From: Nematostella vectensis
Lineage: Eukaryota; Cnidaria; Anthozoa; Actiniaria; Edwardsiidae
Length of the DNA stretch: 64,000 bases
Reading direction: 5' to 3'
Assembly (NCBI RefSeq): GCF_932526225.1
Contig: NC_064042.1
Span: forward strand, 7,185,540 to 7,249,539
The position numbers were made by a program, and so were the translations under genes. The notes under the pieces were generated by a model. That model did no database searches. It was not told the DNA's origin and saw only the letters and a program-made list of their open reading frames with translations. Shown here piece by piece: positions 41,901 through 54,400 of the stretch (the stretch's first letter is position 1; every line of letters starts with the position of its first letter).

Positions 41901-44900
41901 TAAATCAAACAAGTAAACACGATGTTTTCAATTAAATATCGTCAATAAGGTATCAGACTTCATTCGTAGATTGTTATTTTGAAGTTACAAACCGCCGCAT
42001 TTTTAATGTTATCAATAACAAAGGAGTGGATGACCGACATTCTTAAAATAATGTATAGTAGTAGTAAATCATTATCAGAACATTTTATCTAACCACTATT
42101 ATTTGCACACACACATTAGCATAAGAGAGATGGACCGGCAGCACATGAGGATTTACCTCTTGCAGGGCCTTGTCCATGAGATGCCAGTTGGGCTCCAGCA
42201 CCTCAAACATCATGTAGTGTTCGAACGTCTGAACGAAATGGAGCATGCGCTGACGCAGGGCAAACGCTGACGCATACCTGTAGGCACAGAACAGTATCTA
42301 CTTTATCTTATTCTATTTAATTTGCTTTGCTAAATCTAGCAGCGAAGCCGCTAAAGTATCACACCAGCTACTGCGGGTCCAAGTACTTGCTGAACAGATA
42401 ATTATGTTGGTTGAGGTAGCAAGTATTATTGTAGAAAGTAGTTGGTGATGTTGGTGGTGGTTATGTAGTGGTATGTAGTATACCAACAGAAGTCGATATT
42501 GTTGACTATGGAATATATCATTTTTGTCACTTATGCTCTTGTCTCTTAGGAATAGGTTTTTATCGAGGTCTGGTTTGGTCATCAGTTTATGGATAGGCTG
42601 GATAAGATTGTTTATTCATGGTTTGGTACGAAGTCTTGGTCTTGCATGGTTTGTGGCTCTTACCACTTAGCTGACTGAAGTTGGAATTGCTTTGCTTTCT
42701 TGTTGCTCAGCCAGACACTTAAAAAAAACAGAGCACAATAGTTTTACTGTATTCGCACACCTACCAAGTGGAGAGTAAGAAGTCATTCGTTGCAACAAAA
42801 GATGTCAACATAAGATTCTCATCCCGTGATGACTTGAATTGTTCGTTGAAATGGTTAGAGGAAGTTACTAATTGATCAAATACGAACTCACCTGCACAGC
42901 TGTCTTTCCACATGTTTGGCGTAAAAAAGATGGCGGAACAGCATTTGGTACTTGGTCAATGCCTAAAAAACAACACTTTAAATCTTAGGCAATATAAGCA
43001 ATATTTGTACATAGCGTTCGCATTTCCATTCTGGCGCCATGGAAACTCATCAAAGGATATGAGTTTGGTGGACGATAAAGCTGTGATGAAGCTTAAACCA
43101 ACAGCTTGAAGTTTAAAGAAATGAAACAACATTATTAAAGCGAAGTCATGGCTTCGGGCTACCAAATATATTTAAAACTATCTTGTCGCAGGCTTTACGA
43201 AGACATAACAGAGAACACCAGTAAGATCAAGTGCATTCTTAAATAATTACCTTTTTGCTAAGAATTAGAGAGACAGGCCACTTGACAACATAGTCGAACG
43301 AGAAAGACTCAAGCCCTGAAAATAGAAGATCATCAAAGCTCATAGATTCCTAGGCTGTGAAACCCTATGCACATAAGACGATCATTTCAGTAGTGAATTG
43401 AATCTGCTTGAATCATGGTGAATTTCAATCCATCCTACAACTAAATCAAATCAATTCTATTTATAAATTTTCAAAATTACAGGAAAAGTTTATTTTCGAA
43501 AATGAGCCAAGCTTTGAATATTCAAAACAGAAACAAAAAACATCGTCGCGCTAGTCGGATCTACGGACTTTTACGGAATGCTGAGCACAGATAATCATTG
43601 GTGAACAGTGATGCTGGAGACAGATGAAGACCAAATCACCTGATATCTGCATCTCTGTCGGGCCATGCTGAAACTGGGACATTCCACCTGGAATACAACA
43701 AGCAAAGAGCTCTATCACCTAAGTTGAATGAGGATATACGTACAGTGCCTCAATCCGTCTGCAATAATAACAAGCAACCAAAGAGTTCTGTAAAGGAACT
43801 GACCTCTACAGGCCCGAGGCCCCAAGGCTTGGGAAAGTGCACCGCCTATTTTCAGTTATTTTTTAAATGATTATTATAAAAGGACGTTCTTGAAAACTCA
43901 AACCAAGAGGAGTGCAACTTGAGAATATTCTTTGGCGGTAACGCGGCTTCTACTGACTACAGTATATATTTGGACTATTCGTTTGAAAAAAAAAACGCAC
44001 CACAACCCAAATCTAGCCTACGGGCTTGCTCTTTGCTCACAGGAAACCGACCGACCGACCCCCTATACCTACAATATCTTAACAGAGGAAAGAGCAAAGA
44101 GATGCCCCATGAGCGATGGGGTGTAAAGGGGTGAAGGGGTGCACCACATATTGTAGCGGGATTGACCAAAGGCTAAGACAGCTGGGTTACCTCGACTATC
44201 ATAAGCCACAGAGAGAATGCGGAACAGCTGAGTGATAAGATCATATGGCAGCAGCTCCACCCTGGAATCAAACGACAAAGGTATTAGAAGTGGCAACAGA
44301 TATGGAAGAGGTGATGCCACAGAGATGGTGCTGGGAGATGAACTCCTAGATATAGGAGTGATGTATCAGATATAGGGGGAAATATCACCTATATACTGCA
44401 GGGGTGTGTGACAGATATTAGGGGGATTATCTCACATGAACAACTGCTAGTGACATACATGTAAAGAGGAGGTTAAAGATACCAATATGTGGACTAATCC
44501 CCCAAAAACAAATGAACGTATTATCAGGAGGAATAGATTGACACATCATAGGAATAGATACTAGCGCAAGACAAGCGACAGTATTATGTTAGCACCTGAG
44601 ATCGTCTTTAAAAGGGTCACTGTTTGCAGTGCTCGTCCTCAGGGCTAGCTCCAGGAGTGTCTCCAGACGGGACGGCATGATGTCTAAGAGAGAGATGGGT
44701 GAGTTACGATCGAATACACCATGTCACAATAAGAATCACCGAATTACCGTCCATATTCTTTTTCATTTCGTCCTCTGCGAGGTCCATAAACTGCACGAAA
44801 AAATCCCCAAGGTCCATCAAGAAATAATGCTTGATTGATCTGGAGACAAAATACACAAATTCAAGGTGGAAATACAGACTTTCGGCGTTTTAATTTCAAT

Positions 44901-45476
44901 TAAAACGCCGTCAAAGTTGGCAAAGAGAGTATTTCCGGACAAAATTGGAAAAAAAAATAATCTTACTATATTAATCTGTATTAAACAACATGAAGAACTT
45001 GTGTCTAACCCGTGGAATCTTCAATTGCAGCAACGAGGCACTACCTCGTGATGCGTTAAAGCAGTCCATATACTGACAAGTAGATTCAGTTACAGACTAA
45101 GCCAATGTCTTGTGATGCTTATTTGCGGCATACAAATACTAAATATTCACTGCACCTGAGTCTGGCCATGAGCTCTCTCTCGTCCATCAGCATGTCAAGC
45201 AGCGTCTTGCTGGCGTAGTTGTACGCTTTCTCTATCTTCTCCACATACTCTCGCTCACGCAGCGTGTAGATGATCTCTTCTGCATCTGGGCACTGCACGT
45301 TACGGCCTGTGGATGAAACACACAAGCTTTATTCTTAGTAAAATTTTACAAGGGTTTCTTACTAAGTATAATATATATTGTTTGTGTGAATAATAAATAC
45401 TTTTATTTTTGACACACTTACCACACTGCCGTATCACATTCAGGTATTTCCCTGTGCTCAATATCTTTTGTGCGAC
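38969..45476 (-). CDS. TUBGCP2: TUBGCP2 GRIP2 domain and C terminus (exons 19-33)
   Basis: Residues about 457-959. Landmarks are KILSTGKYLNVIRQCG, YVEKIEKAYNYASKTLLD, SIKHYFLMDLGDFFVQFMD, RLETLLELALRTS, FSFDYVVKWPVSLIL, YQMLFRHLFYAKHVERQL, RQRMLHFVQTFEHYMMFEVL and FDKNFSRHLLDLLEKLSHYS. GRIP2 binds gamma-tubulin. A polar tail (RFTQSASADAPDDTPG linker at exon 31; PVSMPDLSNVKRGQR end) follows and is the least conserved part. Confidence 0.94.
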
Positions 45477-48400
45477 CTTAAAAAATAGAAATATTTACAA
45501 CTTGTGATGGTACAGTATTAGTCATAATTACTATTCCATGCTATTTTAACCACTTAAAGAGGTTATGTCGCCAGTGTTCTTGCGGTCGATTACGTAACAA
45601 TCTCTAATGATTTTTAACGGAAAATGCGAATGCGAAAAATATTTTTCAAACAAAGCAAAGCAAGTGTGTCATTGAATTTGTCTTAGAGGATGTGTGTAAT
45701 TTTGCTGGTTCTATCAGATTCTTTTGTCTCTTGTTGGTTGAGGTTTCCTTTGGCCCTCCGGAAGTACACTGGTGGACATGACGGAAAAACATGGAAATGC
45801 GCAATTCGAGATAGATAAAGAAGACACGATGTCTTACAATAGCCATTGGTTCCTTGTATTCCGGAATGATTTTCAAAACACAAATAACGTGAGGCCGAAA
45901 TGCACATACCCAGATTTTGGCTTTTTAAAATATTTTTTCCTTGATCATCCTTGCGCGATGTATGGGCTCAGTGACGGAAAGCTCAAATTTCAATGGTACG
46001 TCGCATCAGTTTAAAAAAAGTCGCATTTGATATTTTGTTGGCTATTTCTCACTATAAGTACTAATAGAAGTTTTCCGCCTTATTAGATGTGAAATGGGCT
46101 TATTGGAAGCGTCATGTCATGTTTTTCCGTGATGTCAAACTGGCGATAATGCCGCCTAAAATGAGAGCTAATCTTTAGTGGCAACCACACTGTACCTTCT
46201 CTAGGAATAGTGGGATGTTCTCTCTGACCACAGTATAGCGTTGTTCCCAGTACGTGTGACAAGTTAAGGCCACCACAACTCGACAACGTGTTGGCTGACA
46301 TCATTGCATAATCATTACTCAAAATTCCTAACTGTATGGCTTGGGATAATTTACACGTTTAATAAATAGTGCATCATCATTTCTCAACTTTACACAGTAA
46401 ATTTTTAGGCGATTTTTTCCAAAATTTTACCAAATACGACCCATGTACAAAATATTGGTCTTTGCACTAAATCGGTAGTCACAAAAAATTCAATATCAGA
46501 TTATGGGGCGATACACCCTTTAAAACTTCTAAGAAAATTAACGTCAATCCCCAGGAATAAGAGTATGACTTAATATTAGAACTCATTGTTTTTCTAGTCT
46601 ATATTGTTCCAGTCGTGAGACGTTTTGTACATCTCACAAGGTAAACAGGGCAAATGCTTGTTTGATAAGGTCTTGATGTCTTGTAAAGGATATGCATCGT
46701 TATAGTCCTCGGTGACTTTCTCTTTCTGTACAGAGCCGTGCTCAGCCACAAGAAACTGAAAAATGGATGCAACCAGTTATTAGTGAGTAACTGATAAAAA
46801 TAAAACGCAGAGACAAGGTTCGGATAATTTGCATGAGGTTACATTAGTCTGTGGGCAATGTCAGGTACTAATAATCTACGTAGTACGGTTACCTTACAGG
46901 CTACTGCTCTCTCTATTGTGTTTTGACATAACATATTGTAGAAGTGTTTGATTGTCCTACCTCGGAGTAGGGGTCATTGATAATGCCTTTGTAGATCCAC
47001 TGCTCAAGCAGGTCTAAGTATGGTGCACATGCCTGCCGTGATAAATATGATTGTTAGGAAGTATCGACAAAACATGCAGGAGTTGAGATAACAAGCTACG
47101 CCCTGAATAGGCCAAAAGATGGTGATGTCCAACGCCATAGTTGTAAAGATGGTAACGCTACAAGCTATTGACCTGAATGGGCCAAAAGATTGTGACATCG
47201 CCTACAAAAGTTTTAAGATGATAACACAAGAAGCTATGATCTGAATAGGCCAAAAGATAGTTATGTCCAACACCAGATTTGTAAACAAGCTATGTTCTGG
47301 ATAGACCAAAAGATGTCCAAGACCACAATTTTAGATGGTGATGTATTTTCAACGACTTGGCTCATGCAAGTTGGTGGATGTACTTACAGCTTGGGTAAGG
47401 AAGAGGCACAAATCCTGCGCCTTGCTGTCCCTGGGAAAGATCAAGAGTTCACATTACAATACTGTTGGGGAGCAATCTAACTCAGGGCAGTGAACCGACT
47501 TGATATACATACCCAGTTAGAGCAACAGTCTTCTCGTGAAGAAGGGTCAAAACAGACCCTCCTTTGCACCCACCCTACAAAAAACAAGGGGATCTTATAT
47601 ATAGCAGACATCATATCACATTATACAGTACATCATCATTAAACATGTAAAGCACTGCATTATAAATTGGGGTTTTAAGTTAAGGTTTTAACTAAAGCAA
47701 TCAACTAATGCCACCATAGCTTGAATTAGTGTTAACAACAAACACTGATTGTGTTGGCAATAATGATACCAATTTCAGGAATGGGTATAGTGGTGCTGAT
47801 GGTGAGGGTGGCAATGGTGATGATGATGTTGGAGCAGGTGATGGTCGTGGTCATTGTGGTGATGTTGTATGGTGGTGGTAGTGATGATTATCATGGCAAT
47901 GGTCATGACACTGGTCACGGTAGTGGTGATGACAAAGGTTATGAAGGTGATGTTTATTGTGTGGCAATAATGGTAGGTAATGGTGATGGTGGTGGTGATG
48001 ATAACGATCATGGTCTTGGTAGTGATATTGTAGTGTGATAAAGGTAATGGTGATGGTTATGGTATTAGGGAAGCCTGGCTAGTCCAGACAGCGGTAAGTC
48101 ACACACCTTATCCACAGCAACTGCTATTGCAGAGAGAATCTCCATTGTCCTGATGCATGGCTGGATGTAAAACCACAGCTTTTGAAGAGACAACTGACCC
48201 TAAAACAATGGTAAGAACCATTTGAAACATTTAGAAATCAGTATGATGGGTCCACCTTAAGGTTTCAGAAATATATGTGAGCAAGGCAGAAAACTGAAAC
48301 CAGCAAAGCAGATGTTATTTTTGTTGACTTCGACTACAAAACAAAAGTAAATGCAAACAAAATTTGAGAGAGACTTTTACAACTGGTAGTACTGTATACT

Positions 48401-51400
48401 GTATTTGTCTTACCATTCTGAACTGATGCTCCAGCTGAGCCACGAGTATAAGGTACTCCTACAAGAAATAAAAAACATAACCAATAAAAAGCTGTTATAG
48501 CTAAGCCACTACTACTTCTACAAGCAACAAAAGGAGTCATCATTTAACAAAACCTTTCAGTAAAGCAACTAGTGTGATACAGTACTCATACCAATAAAAA
48601 CAAACCAATGAAAAGAACCATATAGCTAAACCACCAGCAAAATAAAAGTGATACAAAATTTCCAAGTATAGTATAAGGTATACCGAGTACCTTCAGCAGA
48701 GTTCTCATAGCGGCACACAAGGCATGGTTTACAAGACCATACTCAAAAGATGACTTTTCTGCAAAGAAATAAAAACTTACAATAAAACAAGAACTCTTAC
48801 TTATCAATAAAAAAATTCTCAAGTCCAATTATGTTGGAAGTTTCTGCAGGAACAACTATATATTACTGTACCTTCAATAAACCGACAGATGGTTGAGTAA
48901 TGTGAGCACACAGGTAGGATTCGATGGACCATCTCATTCATAGACACATCTAAAAGGAATTAAAAAACACTCAGTGTTTAGTGAGTGTTGGATTTCTGCT
49001 TGCTTTTAGTTATTAATAAAACTGAACTAACCCAAAGTCTTGTCCACAATGAAGATCCTTGGTCCATGTTTATCCTTGAGTGGTTTTACACGAATATACT
49101 TTCCTTCGACACCCTGGCAAGCCACAATATCAAAAGGTTAGAGCTAAGCTGACAATAATCTAAAATAACTTATTTGGAAGATGAATACTGTACCATCATC
49201 AAGAACAGGAGGTCTTCAACAATAGCTAGTTCTTGCATCACTACTGGGAGCGTTTTTATGGTCACTGCCTGAAAAAAAAAGTATGCAAAAATAACATATA
49301 GGGTGTCTTATTACTACTTCTACCAAAATCTTTATCATAACAAACATAACCACCATCTTATACCATATTTCATCTCAACCATCCACCTCATCAATATCAC
49401 CATCACCATCATTTATCATCAACACCATCACCATCACCACAACTACATCAACAATAGCTAGTTCCTGCATCACTACTGGGAGCGTTTTTATTGTCACTGC
49501 CTGAAAAATAGAGTATGCAAAAATAACATATAGGGTATGTTCATTGATATTTCTACCAAAATCTTTATCATTACAAACATTACCACCATCTTATACCATA
49601 TTTCATCTCAACCATCCACCTCATCAACATCACCATCACCATCATTTATCATCAACACCATCACCATCACCACAACTACATCAACAATAGCTAGTTTCTG
49701 CATCACTACTGGGAGTGTTTTTATGGTCACTGCCTGAAAAATAGAGTATGCAAAAATAACATATAGGGTATGTTCATTGATATTTCTACCAAAATCTTTA
49801 TCGTAACAAACATTACCACCATCCTTTAACATATTAAATCTCAACAATCCGCCTCATCAACATCACCAACATCACCAACACCATCACATAACATGATCAC
49901 CATCACTACCACCACCACCACCATCAATTTTATCACTATCACCACCACCACTACATTTTATCACCATTGCCATCACCACCATTAATATCATCACCATCAT
50001 CACCAGTACCACCACCACCATCACATAACATAACCACCATCACCACCATCATCACCACCACCACCATCACATAACATAACCACCATCACCACCATCATCA
50101 CCACCATCATCACCATCACATAACATCATCATCACCATCACCATTGCCATAACTATTATTCTAGTCAATCTGTGGTTTGACTTAAAAAATGCATTTTTCT
50201 CAGTGGATCCTAGAAAATCCCTAAAGTGGAATATCTCAAAATTTTAGTAACAAACATTACTGTAATATTGTCTCTTGTCAGCCATCTATGAAATTATTGT
50301 AATTCACAAGTATCTCCACAGCAGCAAACTTTACAAGAGTTTGTCTGAAACTATGCATGAGCTTACAGGAGCTGTTGGCTTCTCCTCTGCCATAGAGACA
50401 TAGTCAGCACTCATGTATGGCCTCTCCATCATCCACGATGGTGTGCCAGGAAGATTTCCTGAAGACATGAATAAGTGATTACTAGTATATGGATGTTTAT
50501 CTACAATGTCTGTTGGGGCATAATTGAGGGCTGTTCTTATGGATGTTTGCAAGCAAGGGTGGATTTATACTTTTTTTATTCTTGTTTGGGTCTGATTGGA
50601 GGGGAAATAATTTTCTAATGAATCACCGCCACTGTCCTAAATGCTGTCTTTTCTGAGGCCAAATTGATTCCAAAATTGTTTACACTGCTATCTGGGTCTG
50701 TTTCACCTGAAACTGATCTGTTTGGCATTTGGGTGAAAAGTTTTACAATCTGTGATGGCGGTAAGATGTCTCATGGGTTCCAGAAACCTTAATTGAGTGA
50801 ACAATGTGTTTTTGAGGCAATGGAAAAGGAGCTGGAGGATCAAAATAAAGGTATCTGTGTCTTGAGTTGTGTTTGCAAGTCTCTTAAAGTGTTTTGTAGC
50901 AAGGGGCAATTCTGCTATTTTTTCCTAGTTTTATTTAAGAACCTACTTTTTTTAAGAACCTATTATCTTTCATCCAAGATGCTATATTATATAAGGCAAC
51001 ACAAAAGCACAGCAAATTGGTGGTGGTGACCCTGCCATTTTTATCTTGAACACACCTGTTCGTTTGGCTTGTTTCTCTCTAAGAGCCTTGAGCACAGCCT
51101 CTGGTGTTGTTCCAGACATCGCTGTGCTGCTGGTAACAGTTGCAAGCTTACTTCTCAGCTAAAAAACAGCCATATGTCACACCACTCATGATGTTGGAGA
51201 ATGACAATGATGAATCGAGAAATTTAAAAGGAGATATATTTTTCTGTTCAAAAGGATAAAGTAGGACAACCATGCAGCCATTTTATACTCCCACTAAATT
51301 CCTAGTCACACAAAGCATCCATTTCCATCTGCTAATTCATGTGTCAATAATGTATCAGGCTTCATCCATAGATTGTTATAAGTTTCCTTGTGAATAAACC

Positions 51401-54400
51401 TATGTATTTTCAATTATAAACAATAACAAAGGAGAGGTTAATCAACATTCTTTAAAAAGAGTTTCACCACTTATGTTTCTTTACTAGGTATGTTGTAGCC
51501 ATTTTGTTTCAAAACAGCAGACATTAGACACATGTATGACCTGGAATTCTAAAGTGAGGACAATGCACAGCTCAGTAAAAATTAGAATTTAATCAACCAT
51601 AAAACATGTATTTACTATACAGAAGTACTGTCTATATCTTGATGTGTGGAAAAAACAAGCAAACTACTTTTTCATCCCTACAGACCTGTTTCGTGGTTGC
51701 CCACACATCAGGTGAATTTAAGTACTCATTACATATATACAGTATACCTCATTGAGTTCTTGATGTGACATGGTGCCAGATGCTGGTATGGCATCTTGAA
51801 TACTTTGGACAGCTCCTAGAGCACTCACTTTCCCCCCAGCAGTTAGGGCAGACAGTCTGGCTCGTGTGCGTCCTTTGGAGTTCCTCTCAAAAAATGATAC
51901 CATCTAGCCAAAGAGTGGGGAAAAAAACATTTAGGCACAAAGTGGAAAAACAATACCATCTATGTAGAAAACAGTGTAGGTCAACGAAACCATCTCAACA
52001 AAAAGTGGGAAAATGGAAATGGAACACCATTTTTCTTAGAAATTCAGTCACTAAATACTTTGTGCCTCTTACATCAACTGTTTTGTGTAGGGGAGTATGG
52101 GGTGTTTCAGAAGCTCATTGGAAAGTGAGAATTAATGAAGGCTAAGTATGTTTTTTTTTCAATTTTCATTAGCAGCATATACAACCATATTAAACAATAT
52201 ATGTTATCTATATACCATAAGTTACTCATGTATAACAATAACTTTTTCACGCGAAAACAACCTAAAAAATTGTGGTGTGTATTATACATGAAACTTTTTG
52301 TTTGAGAGGTAAAAAATATGCATAATATAAGTAAAACAATAGAAAGCTCTAGGGAATTAACGCCCACAAATAAGTTAGTCAAGTTGTTTAAACTCCACGG
52401 GGCATTGTTTTGACATACTGTATACCAAATCTAAATCAATGAAAATGTCTGGAACGTGCCGTGAAGGACATAGGCAAGAAAGAAGTCTACTTGTTATCAG
52501 GGAGCATATTATAAATAAGTGCATATAATACAGGAGTAAATACAGTACATATGAGATTTTATATATGTTGTGGTTTGAAATGCTTCTTGGTTTGAAATTG
52601 TTAAAACCAGTTTGAAAAAAATTCAAACCAAGAAGCATTTCAAACCACAACAAATGTGGCATGGTTTGAATTTTTTTCAAACTGGTTTTAACAATTTCAA
52701 ACCAAGAAGCATTTCAAACCACAACATACATTATATCAAGACAGAGAAGCTTTTCATTTACATCTAAAAACCACAATTATTTCTATAAGATGTATGTACA
52801 CTGTTAAGGTATAAATACTGCTTTTAAAGGTGGGACTGTAAAAAGTGTCCGCTCAACAAAGGTATATATATAAATGACTATATATTGCTATATAAATGAC
52901 TGACAAAAAATCAGGGTTTTAGACTTTCAGTCTGGCGGTTCCATTATACCTGTTTATCTTCTACAAGTTTGGAAAGCAAGTAAACAAGAGGGTCTAGCTC
53001 ACGGACACTGCAACGACAAATAACAGACATGTATAGGATCTTCCTTATTCATTTGTCTAATTAAATGACATGTTAGCAAAAGCAAAGTAAACACAAATCC
53101 TCACTTTTTAGATTTAAGCTCGTCATATTTCTTGAGAAATTCTCTTGGTGTAGTTGAACACTCAGCAATCTTGCGCTTTGCTGTATGAGCCGACACCTAC
53201 AGTTAACAAAAAGACAATTGGGTACAGTAGACACTTTATAACAAACTTTATCCCTGCGGTTGACAAATAAACAAAGGGTAAACTGAACTAGAGAAACACT
53301 AGTTGGCATGTCCCACAATATATATCCAGTGAAATTGTAACATACATATTTTATCTATTTAGTACAAATAAATACTACTGTGATAAGCTTAAAGTCTCTT
53401 TTATGGTTTATCTGTGAAAAGAGCCTTTCACTTAGTGTAACATTTCTACTAACAGTTTTTTTTATCCGTGTTGTAACTTAAGGTGTCATGTTTTTCATCA
53501 CTTTAATGTAACGTGACAAGGCGTTTCTACTAGTGGTATTTTACCTGTGTTGTAACATAAGGTGTCATGTTTTTCATCAGCATTTCTGTGTAGACCTCGG
53601 GTCCCTCCCCTCCTGAAGCCCTGATAAAACAAGATGAGGGAATGTCACCCTTAGATTAATATAAGATAAGGCCAAGCAAAAATAAAAACATGTTTATCAT
53701 CCTGATAAGATCAAAATAGGGAGCATGCGGCTCTTTTCATTTATTTTTTTCCTTACAAAGAAAATTTCTACGATGTTGCGAAGGTAAAAAAATTGTAAGA
53801 AAAGCCTTGATGAATGAACCACCACAGCTCTCCTAAATGCTGTCTTTTCTGAAACCAAATTGATTCCAAAATTGTTTACACTGCTATTCTGGGTGTATGA
53901 CCTGGAATTGATTTGTTTGGCTTTGGGGTGAAAAGACTTATAAAAAACCATCTGACTTTGGGGAGAGGAGTGTTGACTGGCCCTCCCCTCGTGAATTTTC
54001 CCCTGGATCTCCCAGAATGCTTTGCAATACGTAAAGACATCTACGTGGTTGTACAATCCTTCAAGGAGTGGACATTGTGTTTTGAGGCCATGGAAATGTA
54101 CCTGGAGGATCAGAATAAAGGTATCTATTTGTGTCTTGAGCTGTGTTTGCTGATCTCTCTCCCTTGTGTGGTATTTTGAGCGTTTTATTGAGAGGGGTGA
54201 TCCTGCTTTTCTCTCCTTGTTCGATTTGAGATTTGTCAAAGAACCTGTGCTATTATTTGGCTTAAGAGTAGATGCCAACACCTTGGTTGGATGCATGAGT
54301 ATCTTCATCTTGTTGTGTTTATTTTGCATTTATGAATTTTTTGGGTTGTGGGTACTTCCCAAAGCCGGTACAGGCCGGTTGAGGGGTCAATGTGTTAAAA

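Noticed and set aside
46600-46693. GT-AG alternative end for TUBGCP2 exon 17 (CCTT|GTGAGA)
   Set aside because: It adds nonconserved residues and breaks the phase. The AT-AC solution restores the conserved sequence exactly.
51684-51720. Possible extra TUBGCP2 exon near a CAG|GTCTG motif
   Set aside because: Exons 5 and 6 join directly in phase 0 to give the conserved QELNELRSKLATV helix, so no exon is needed.
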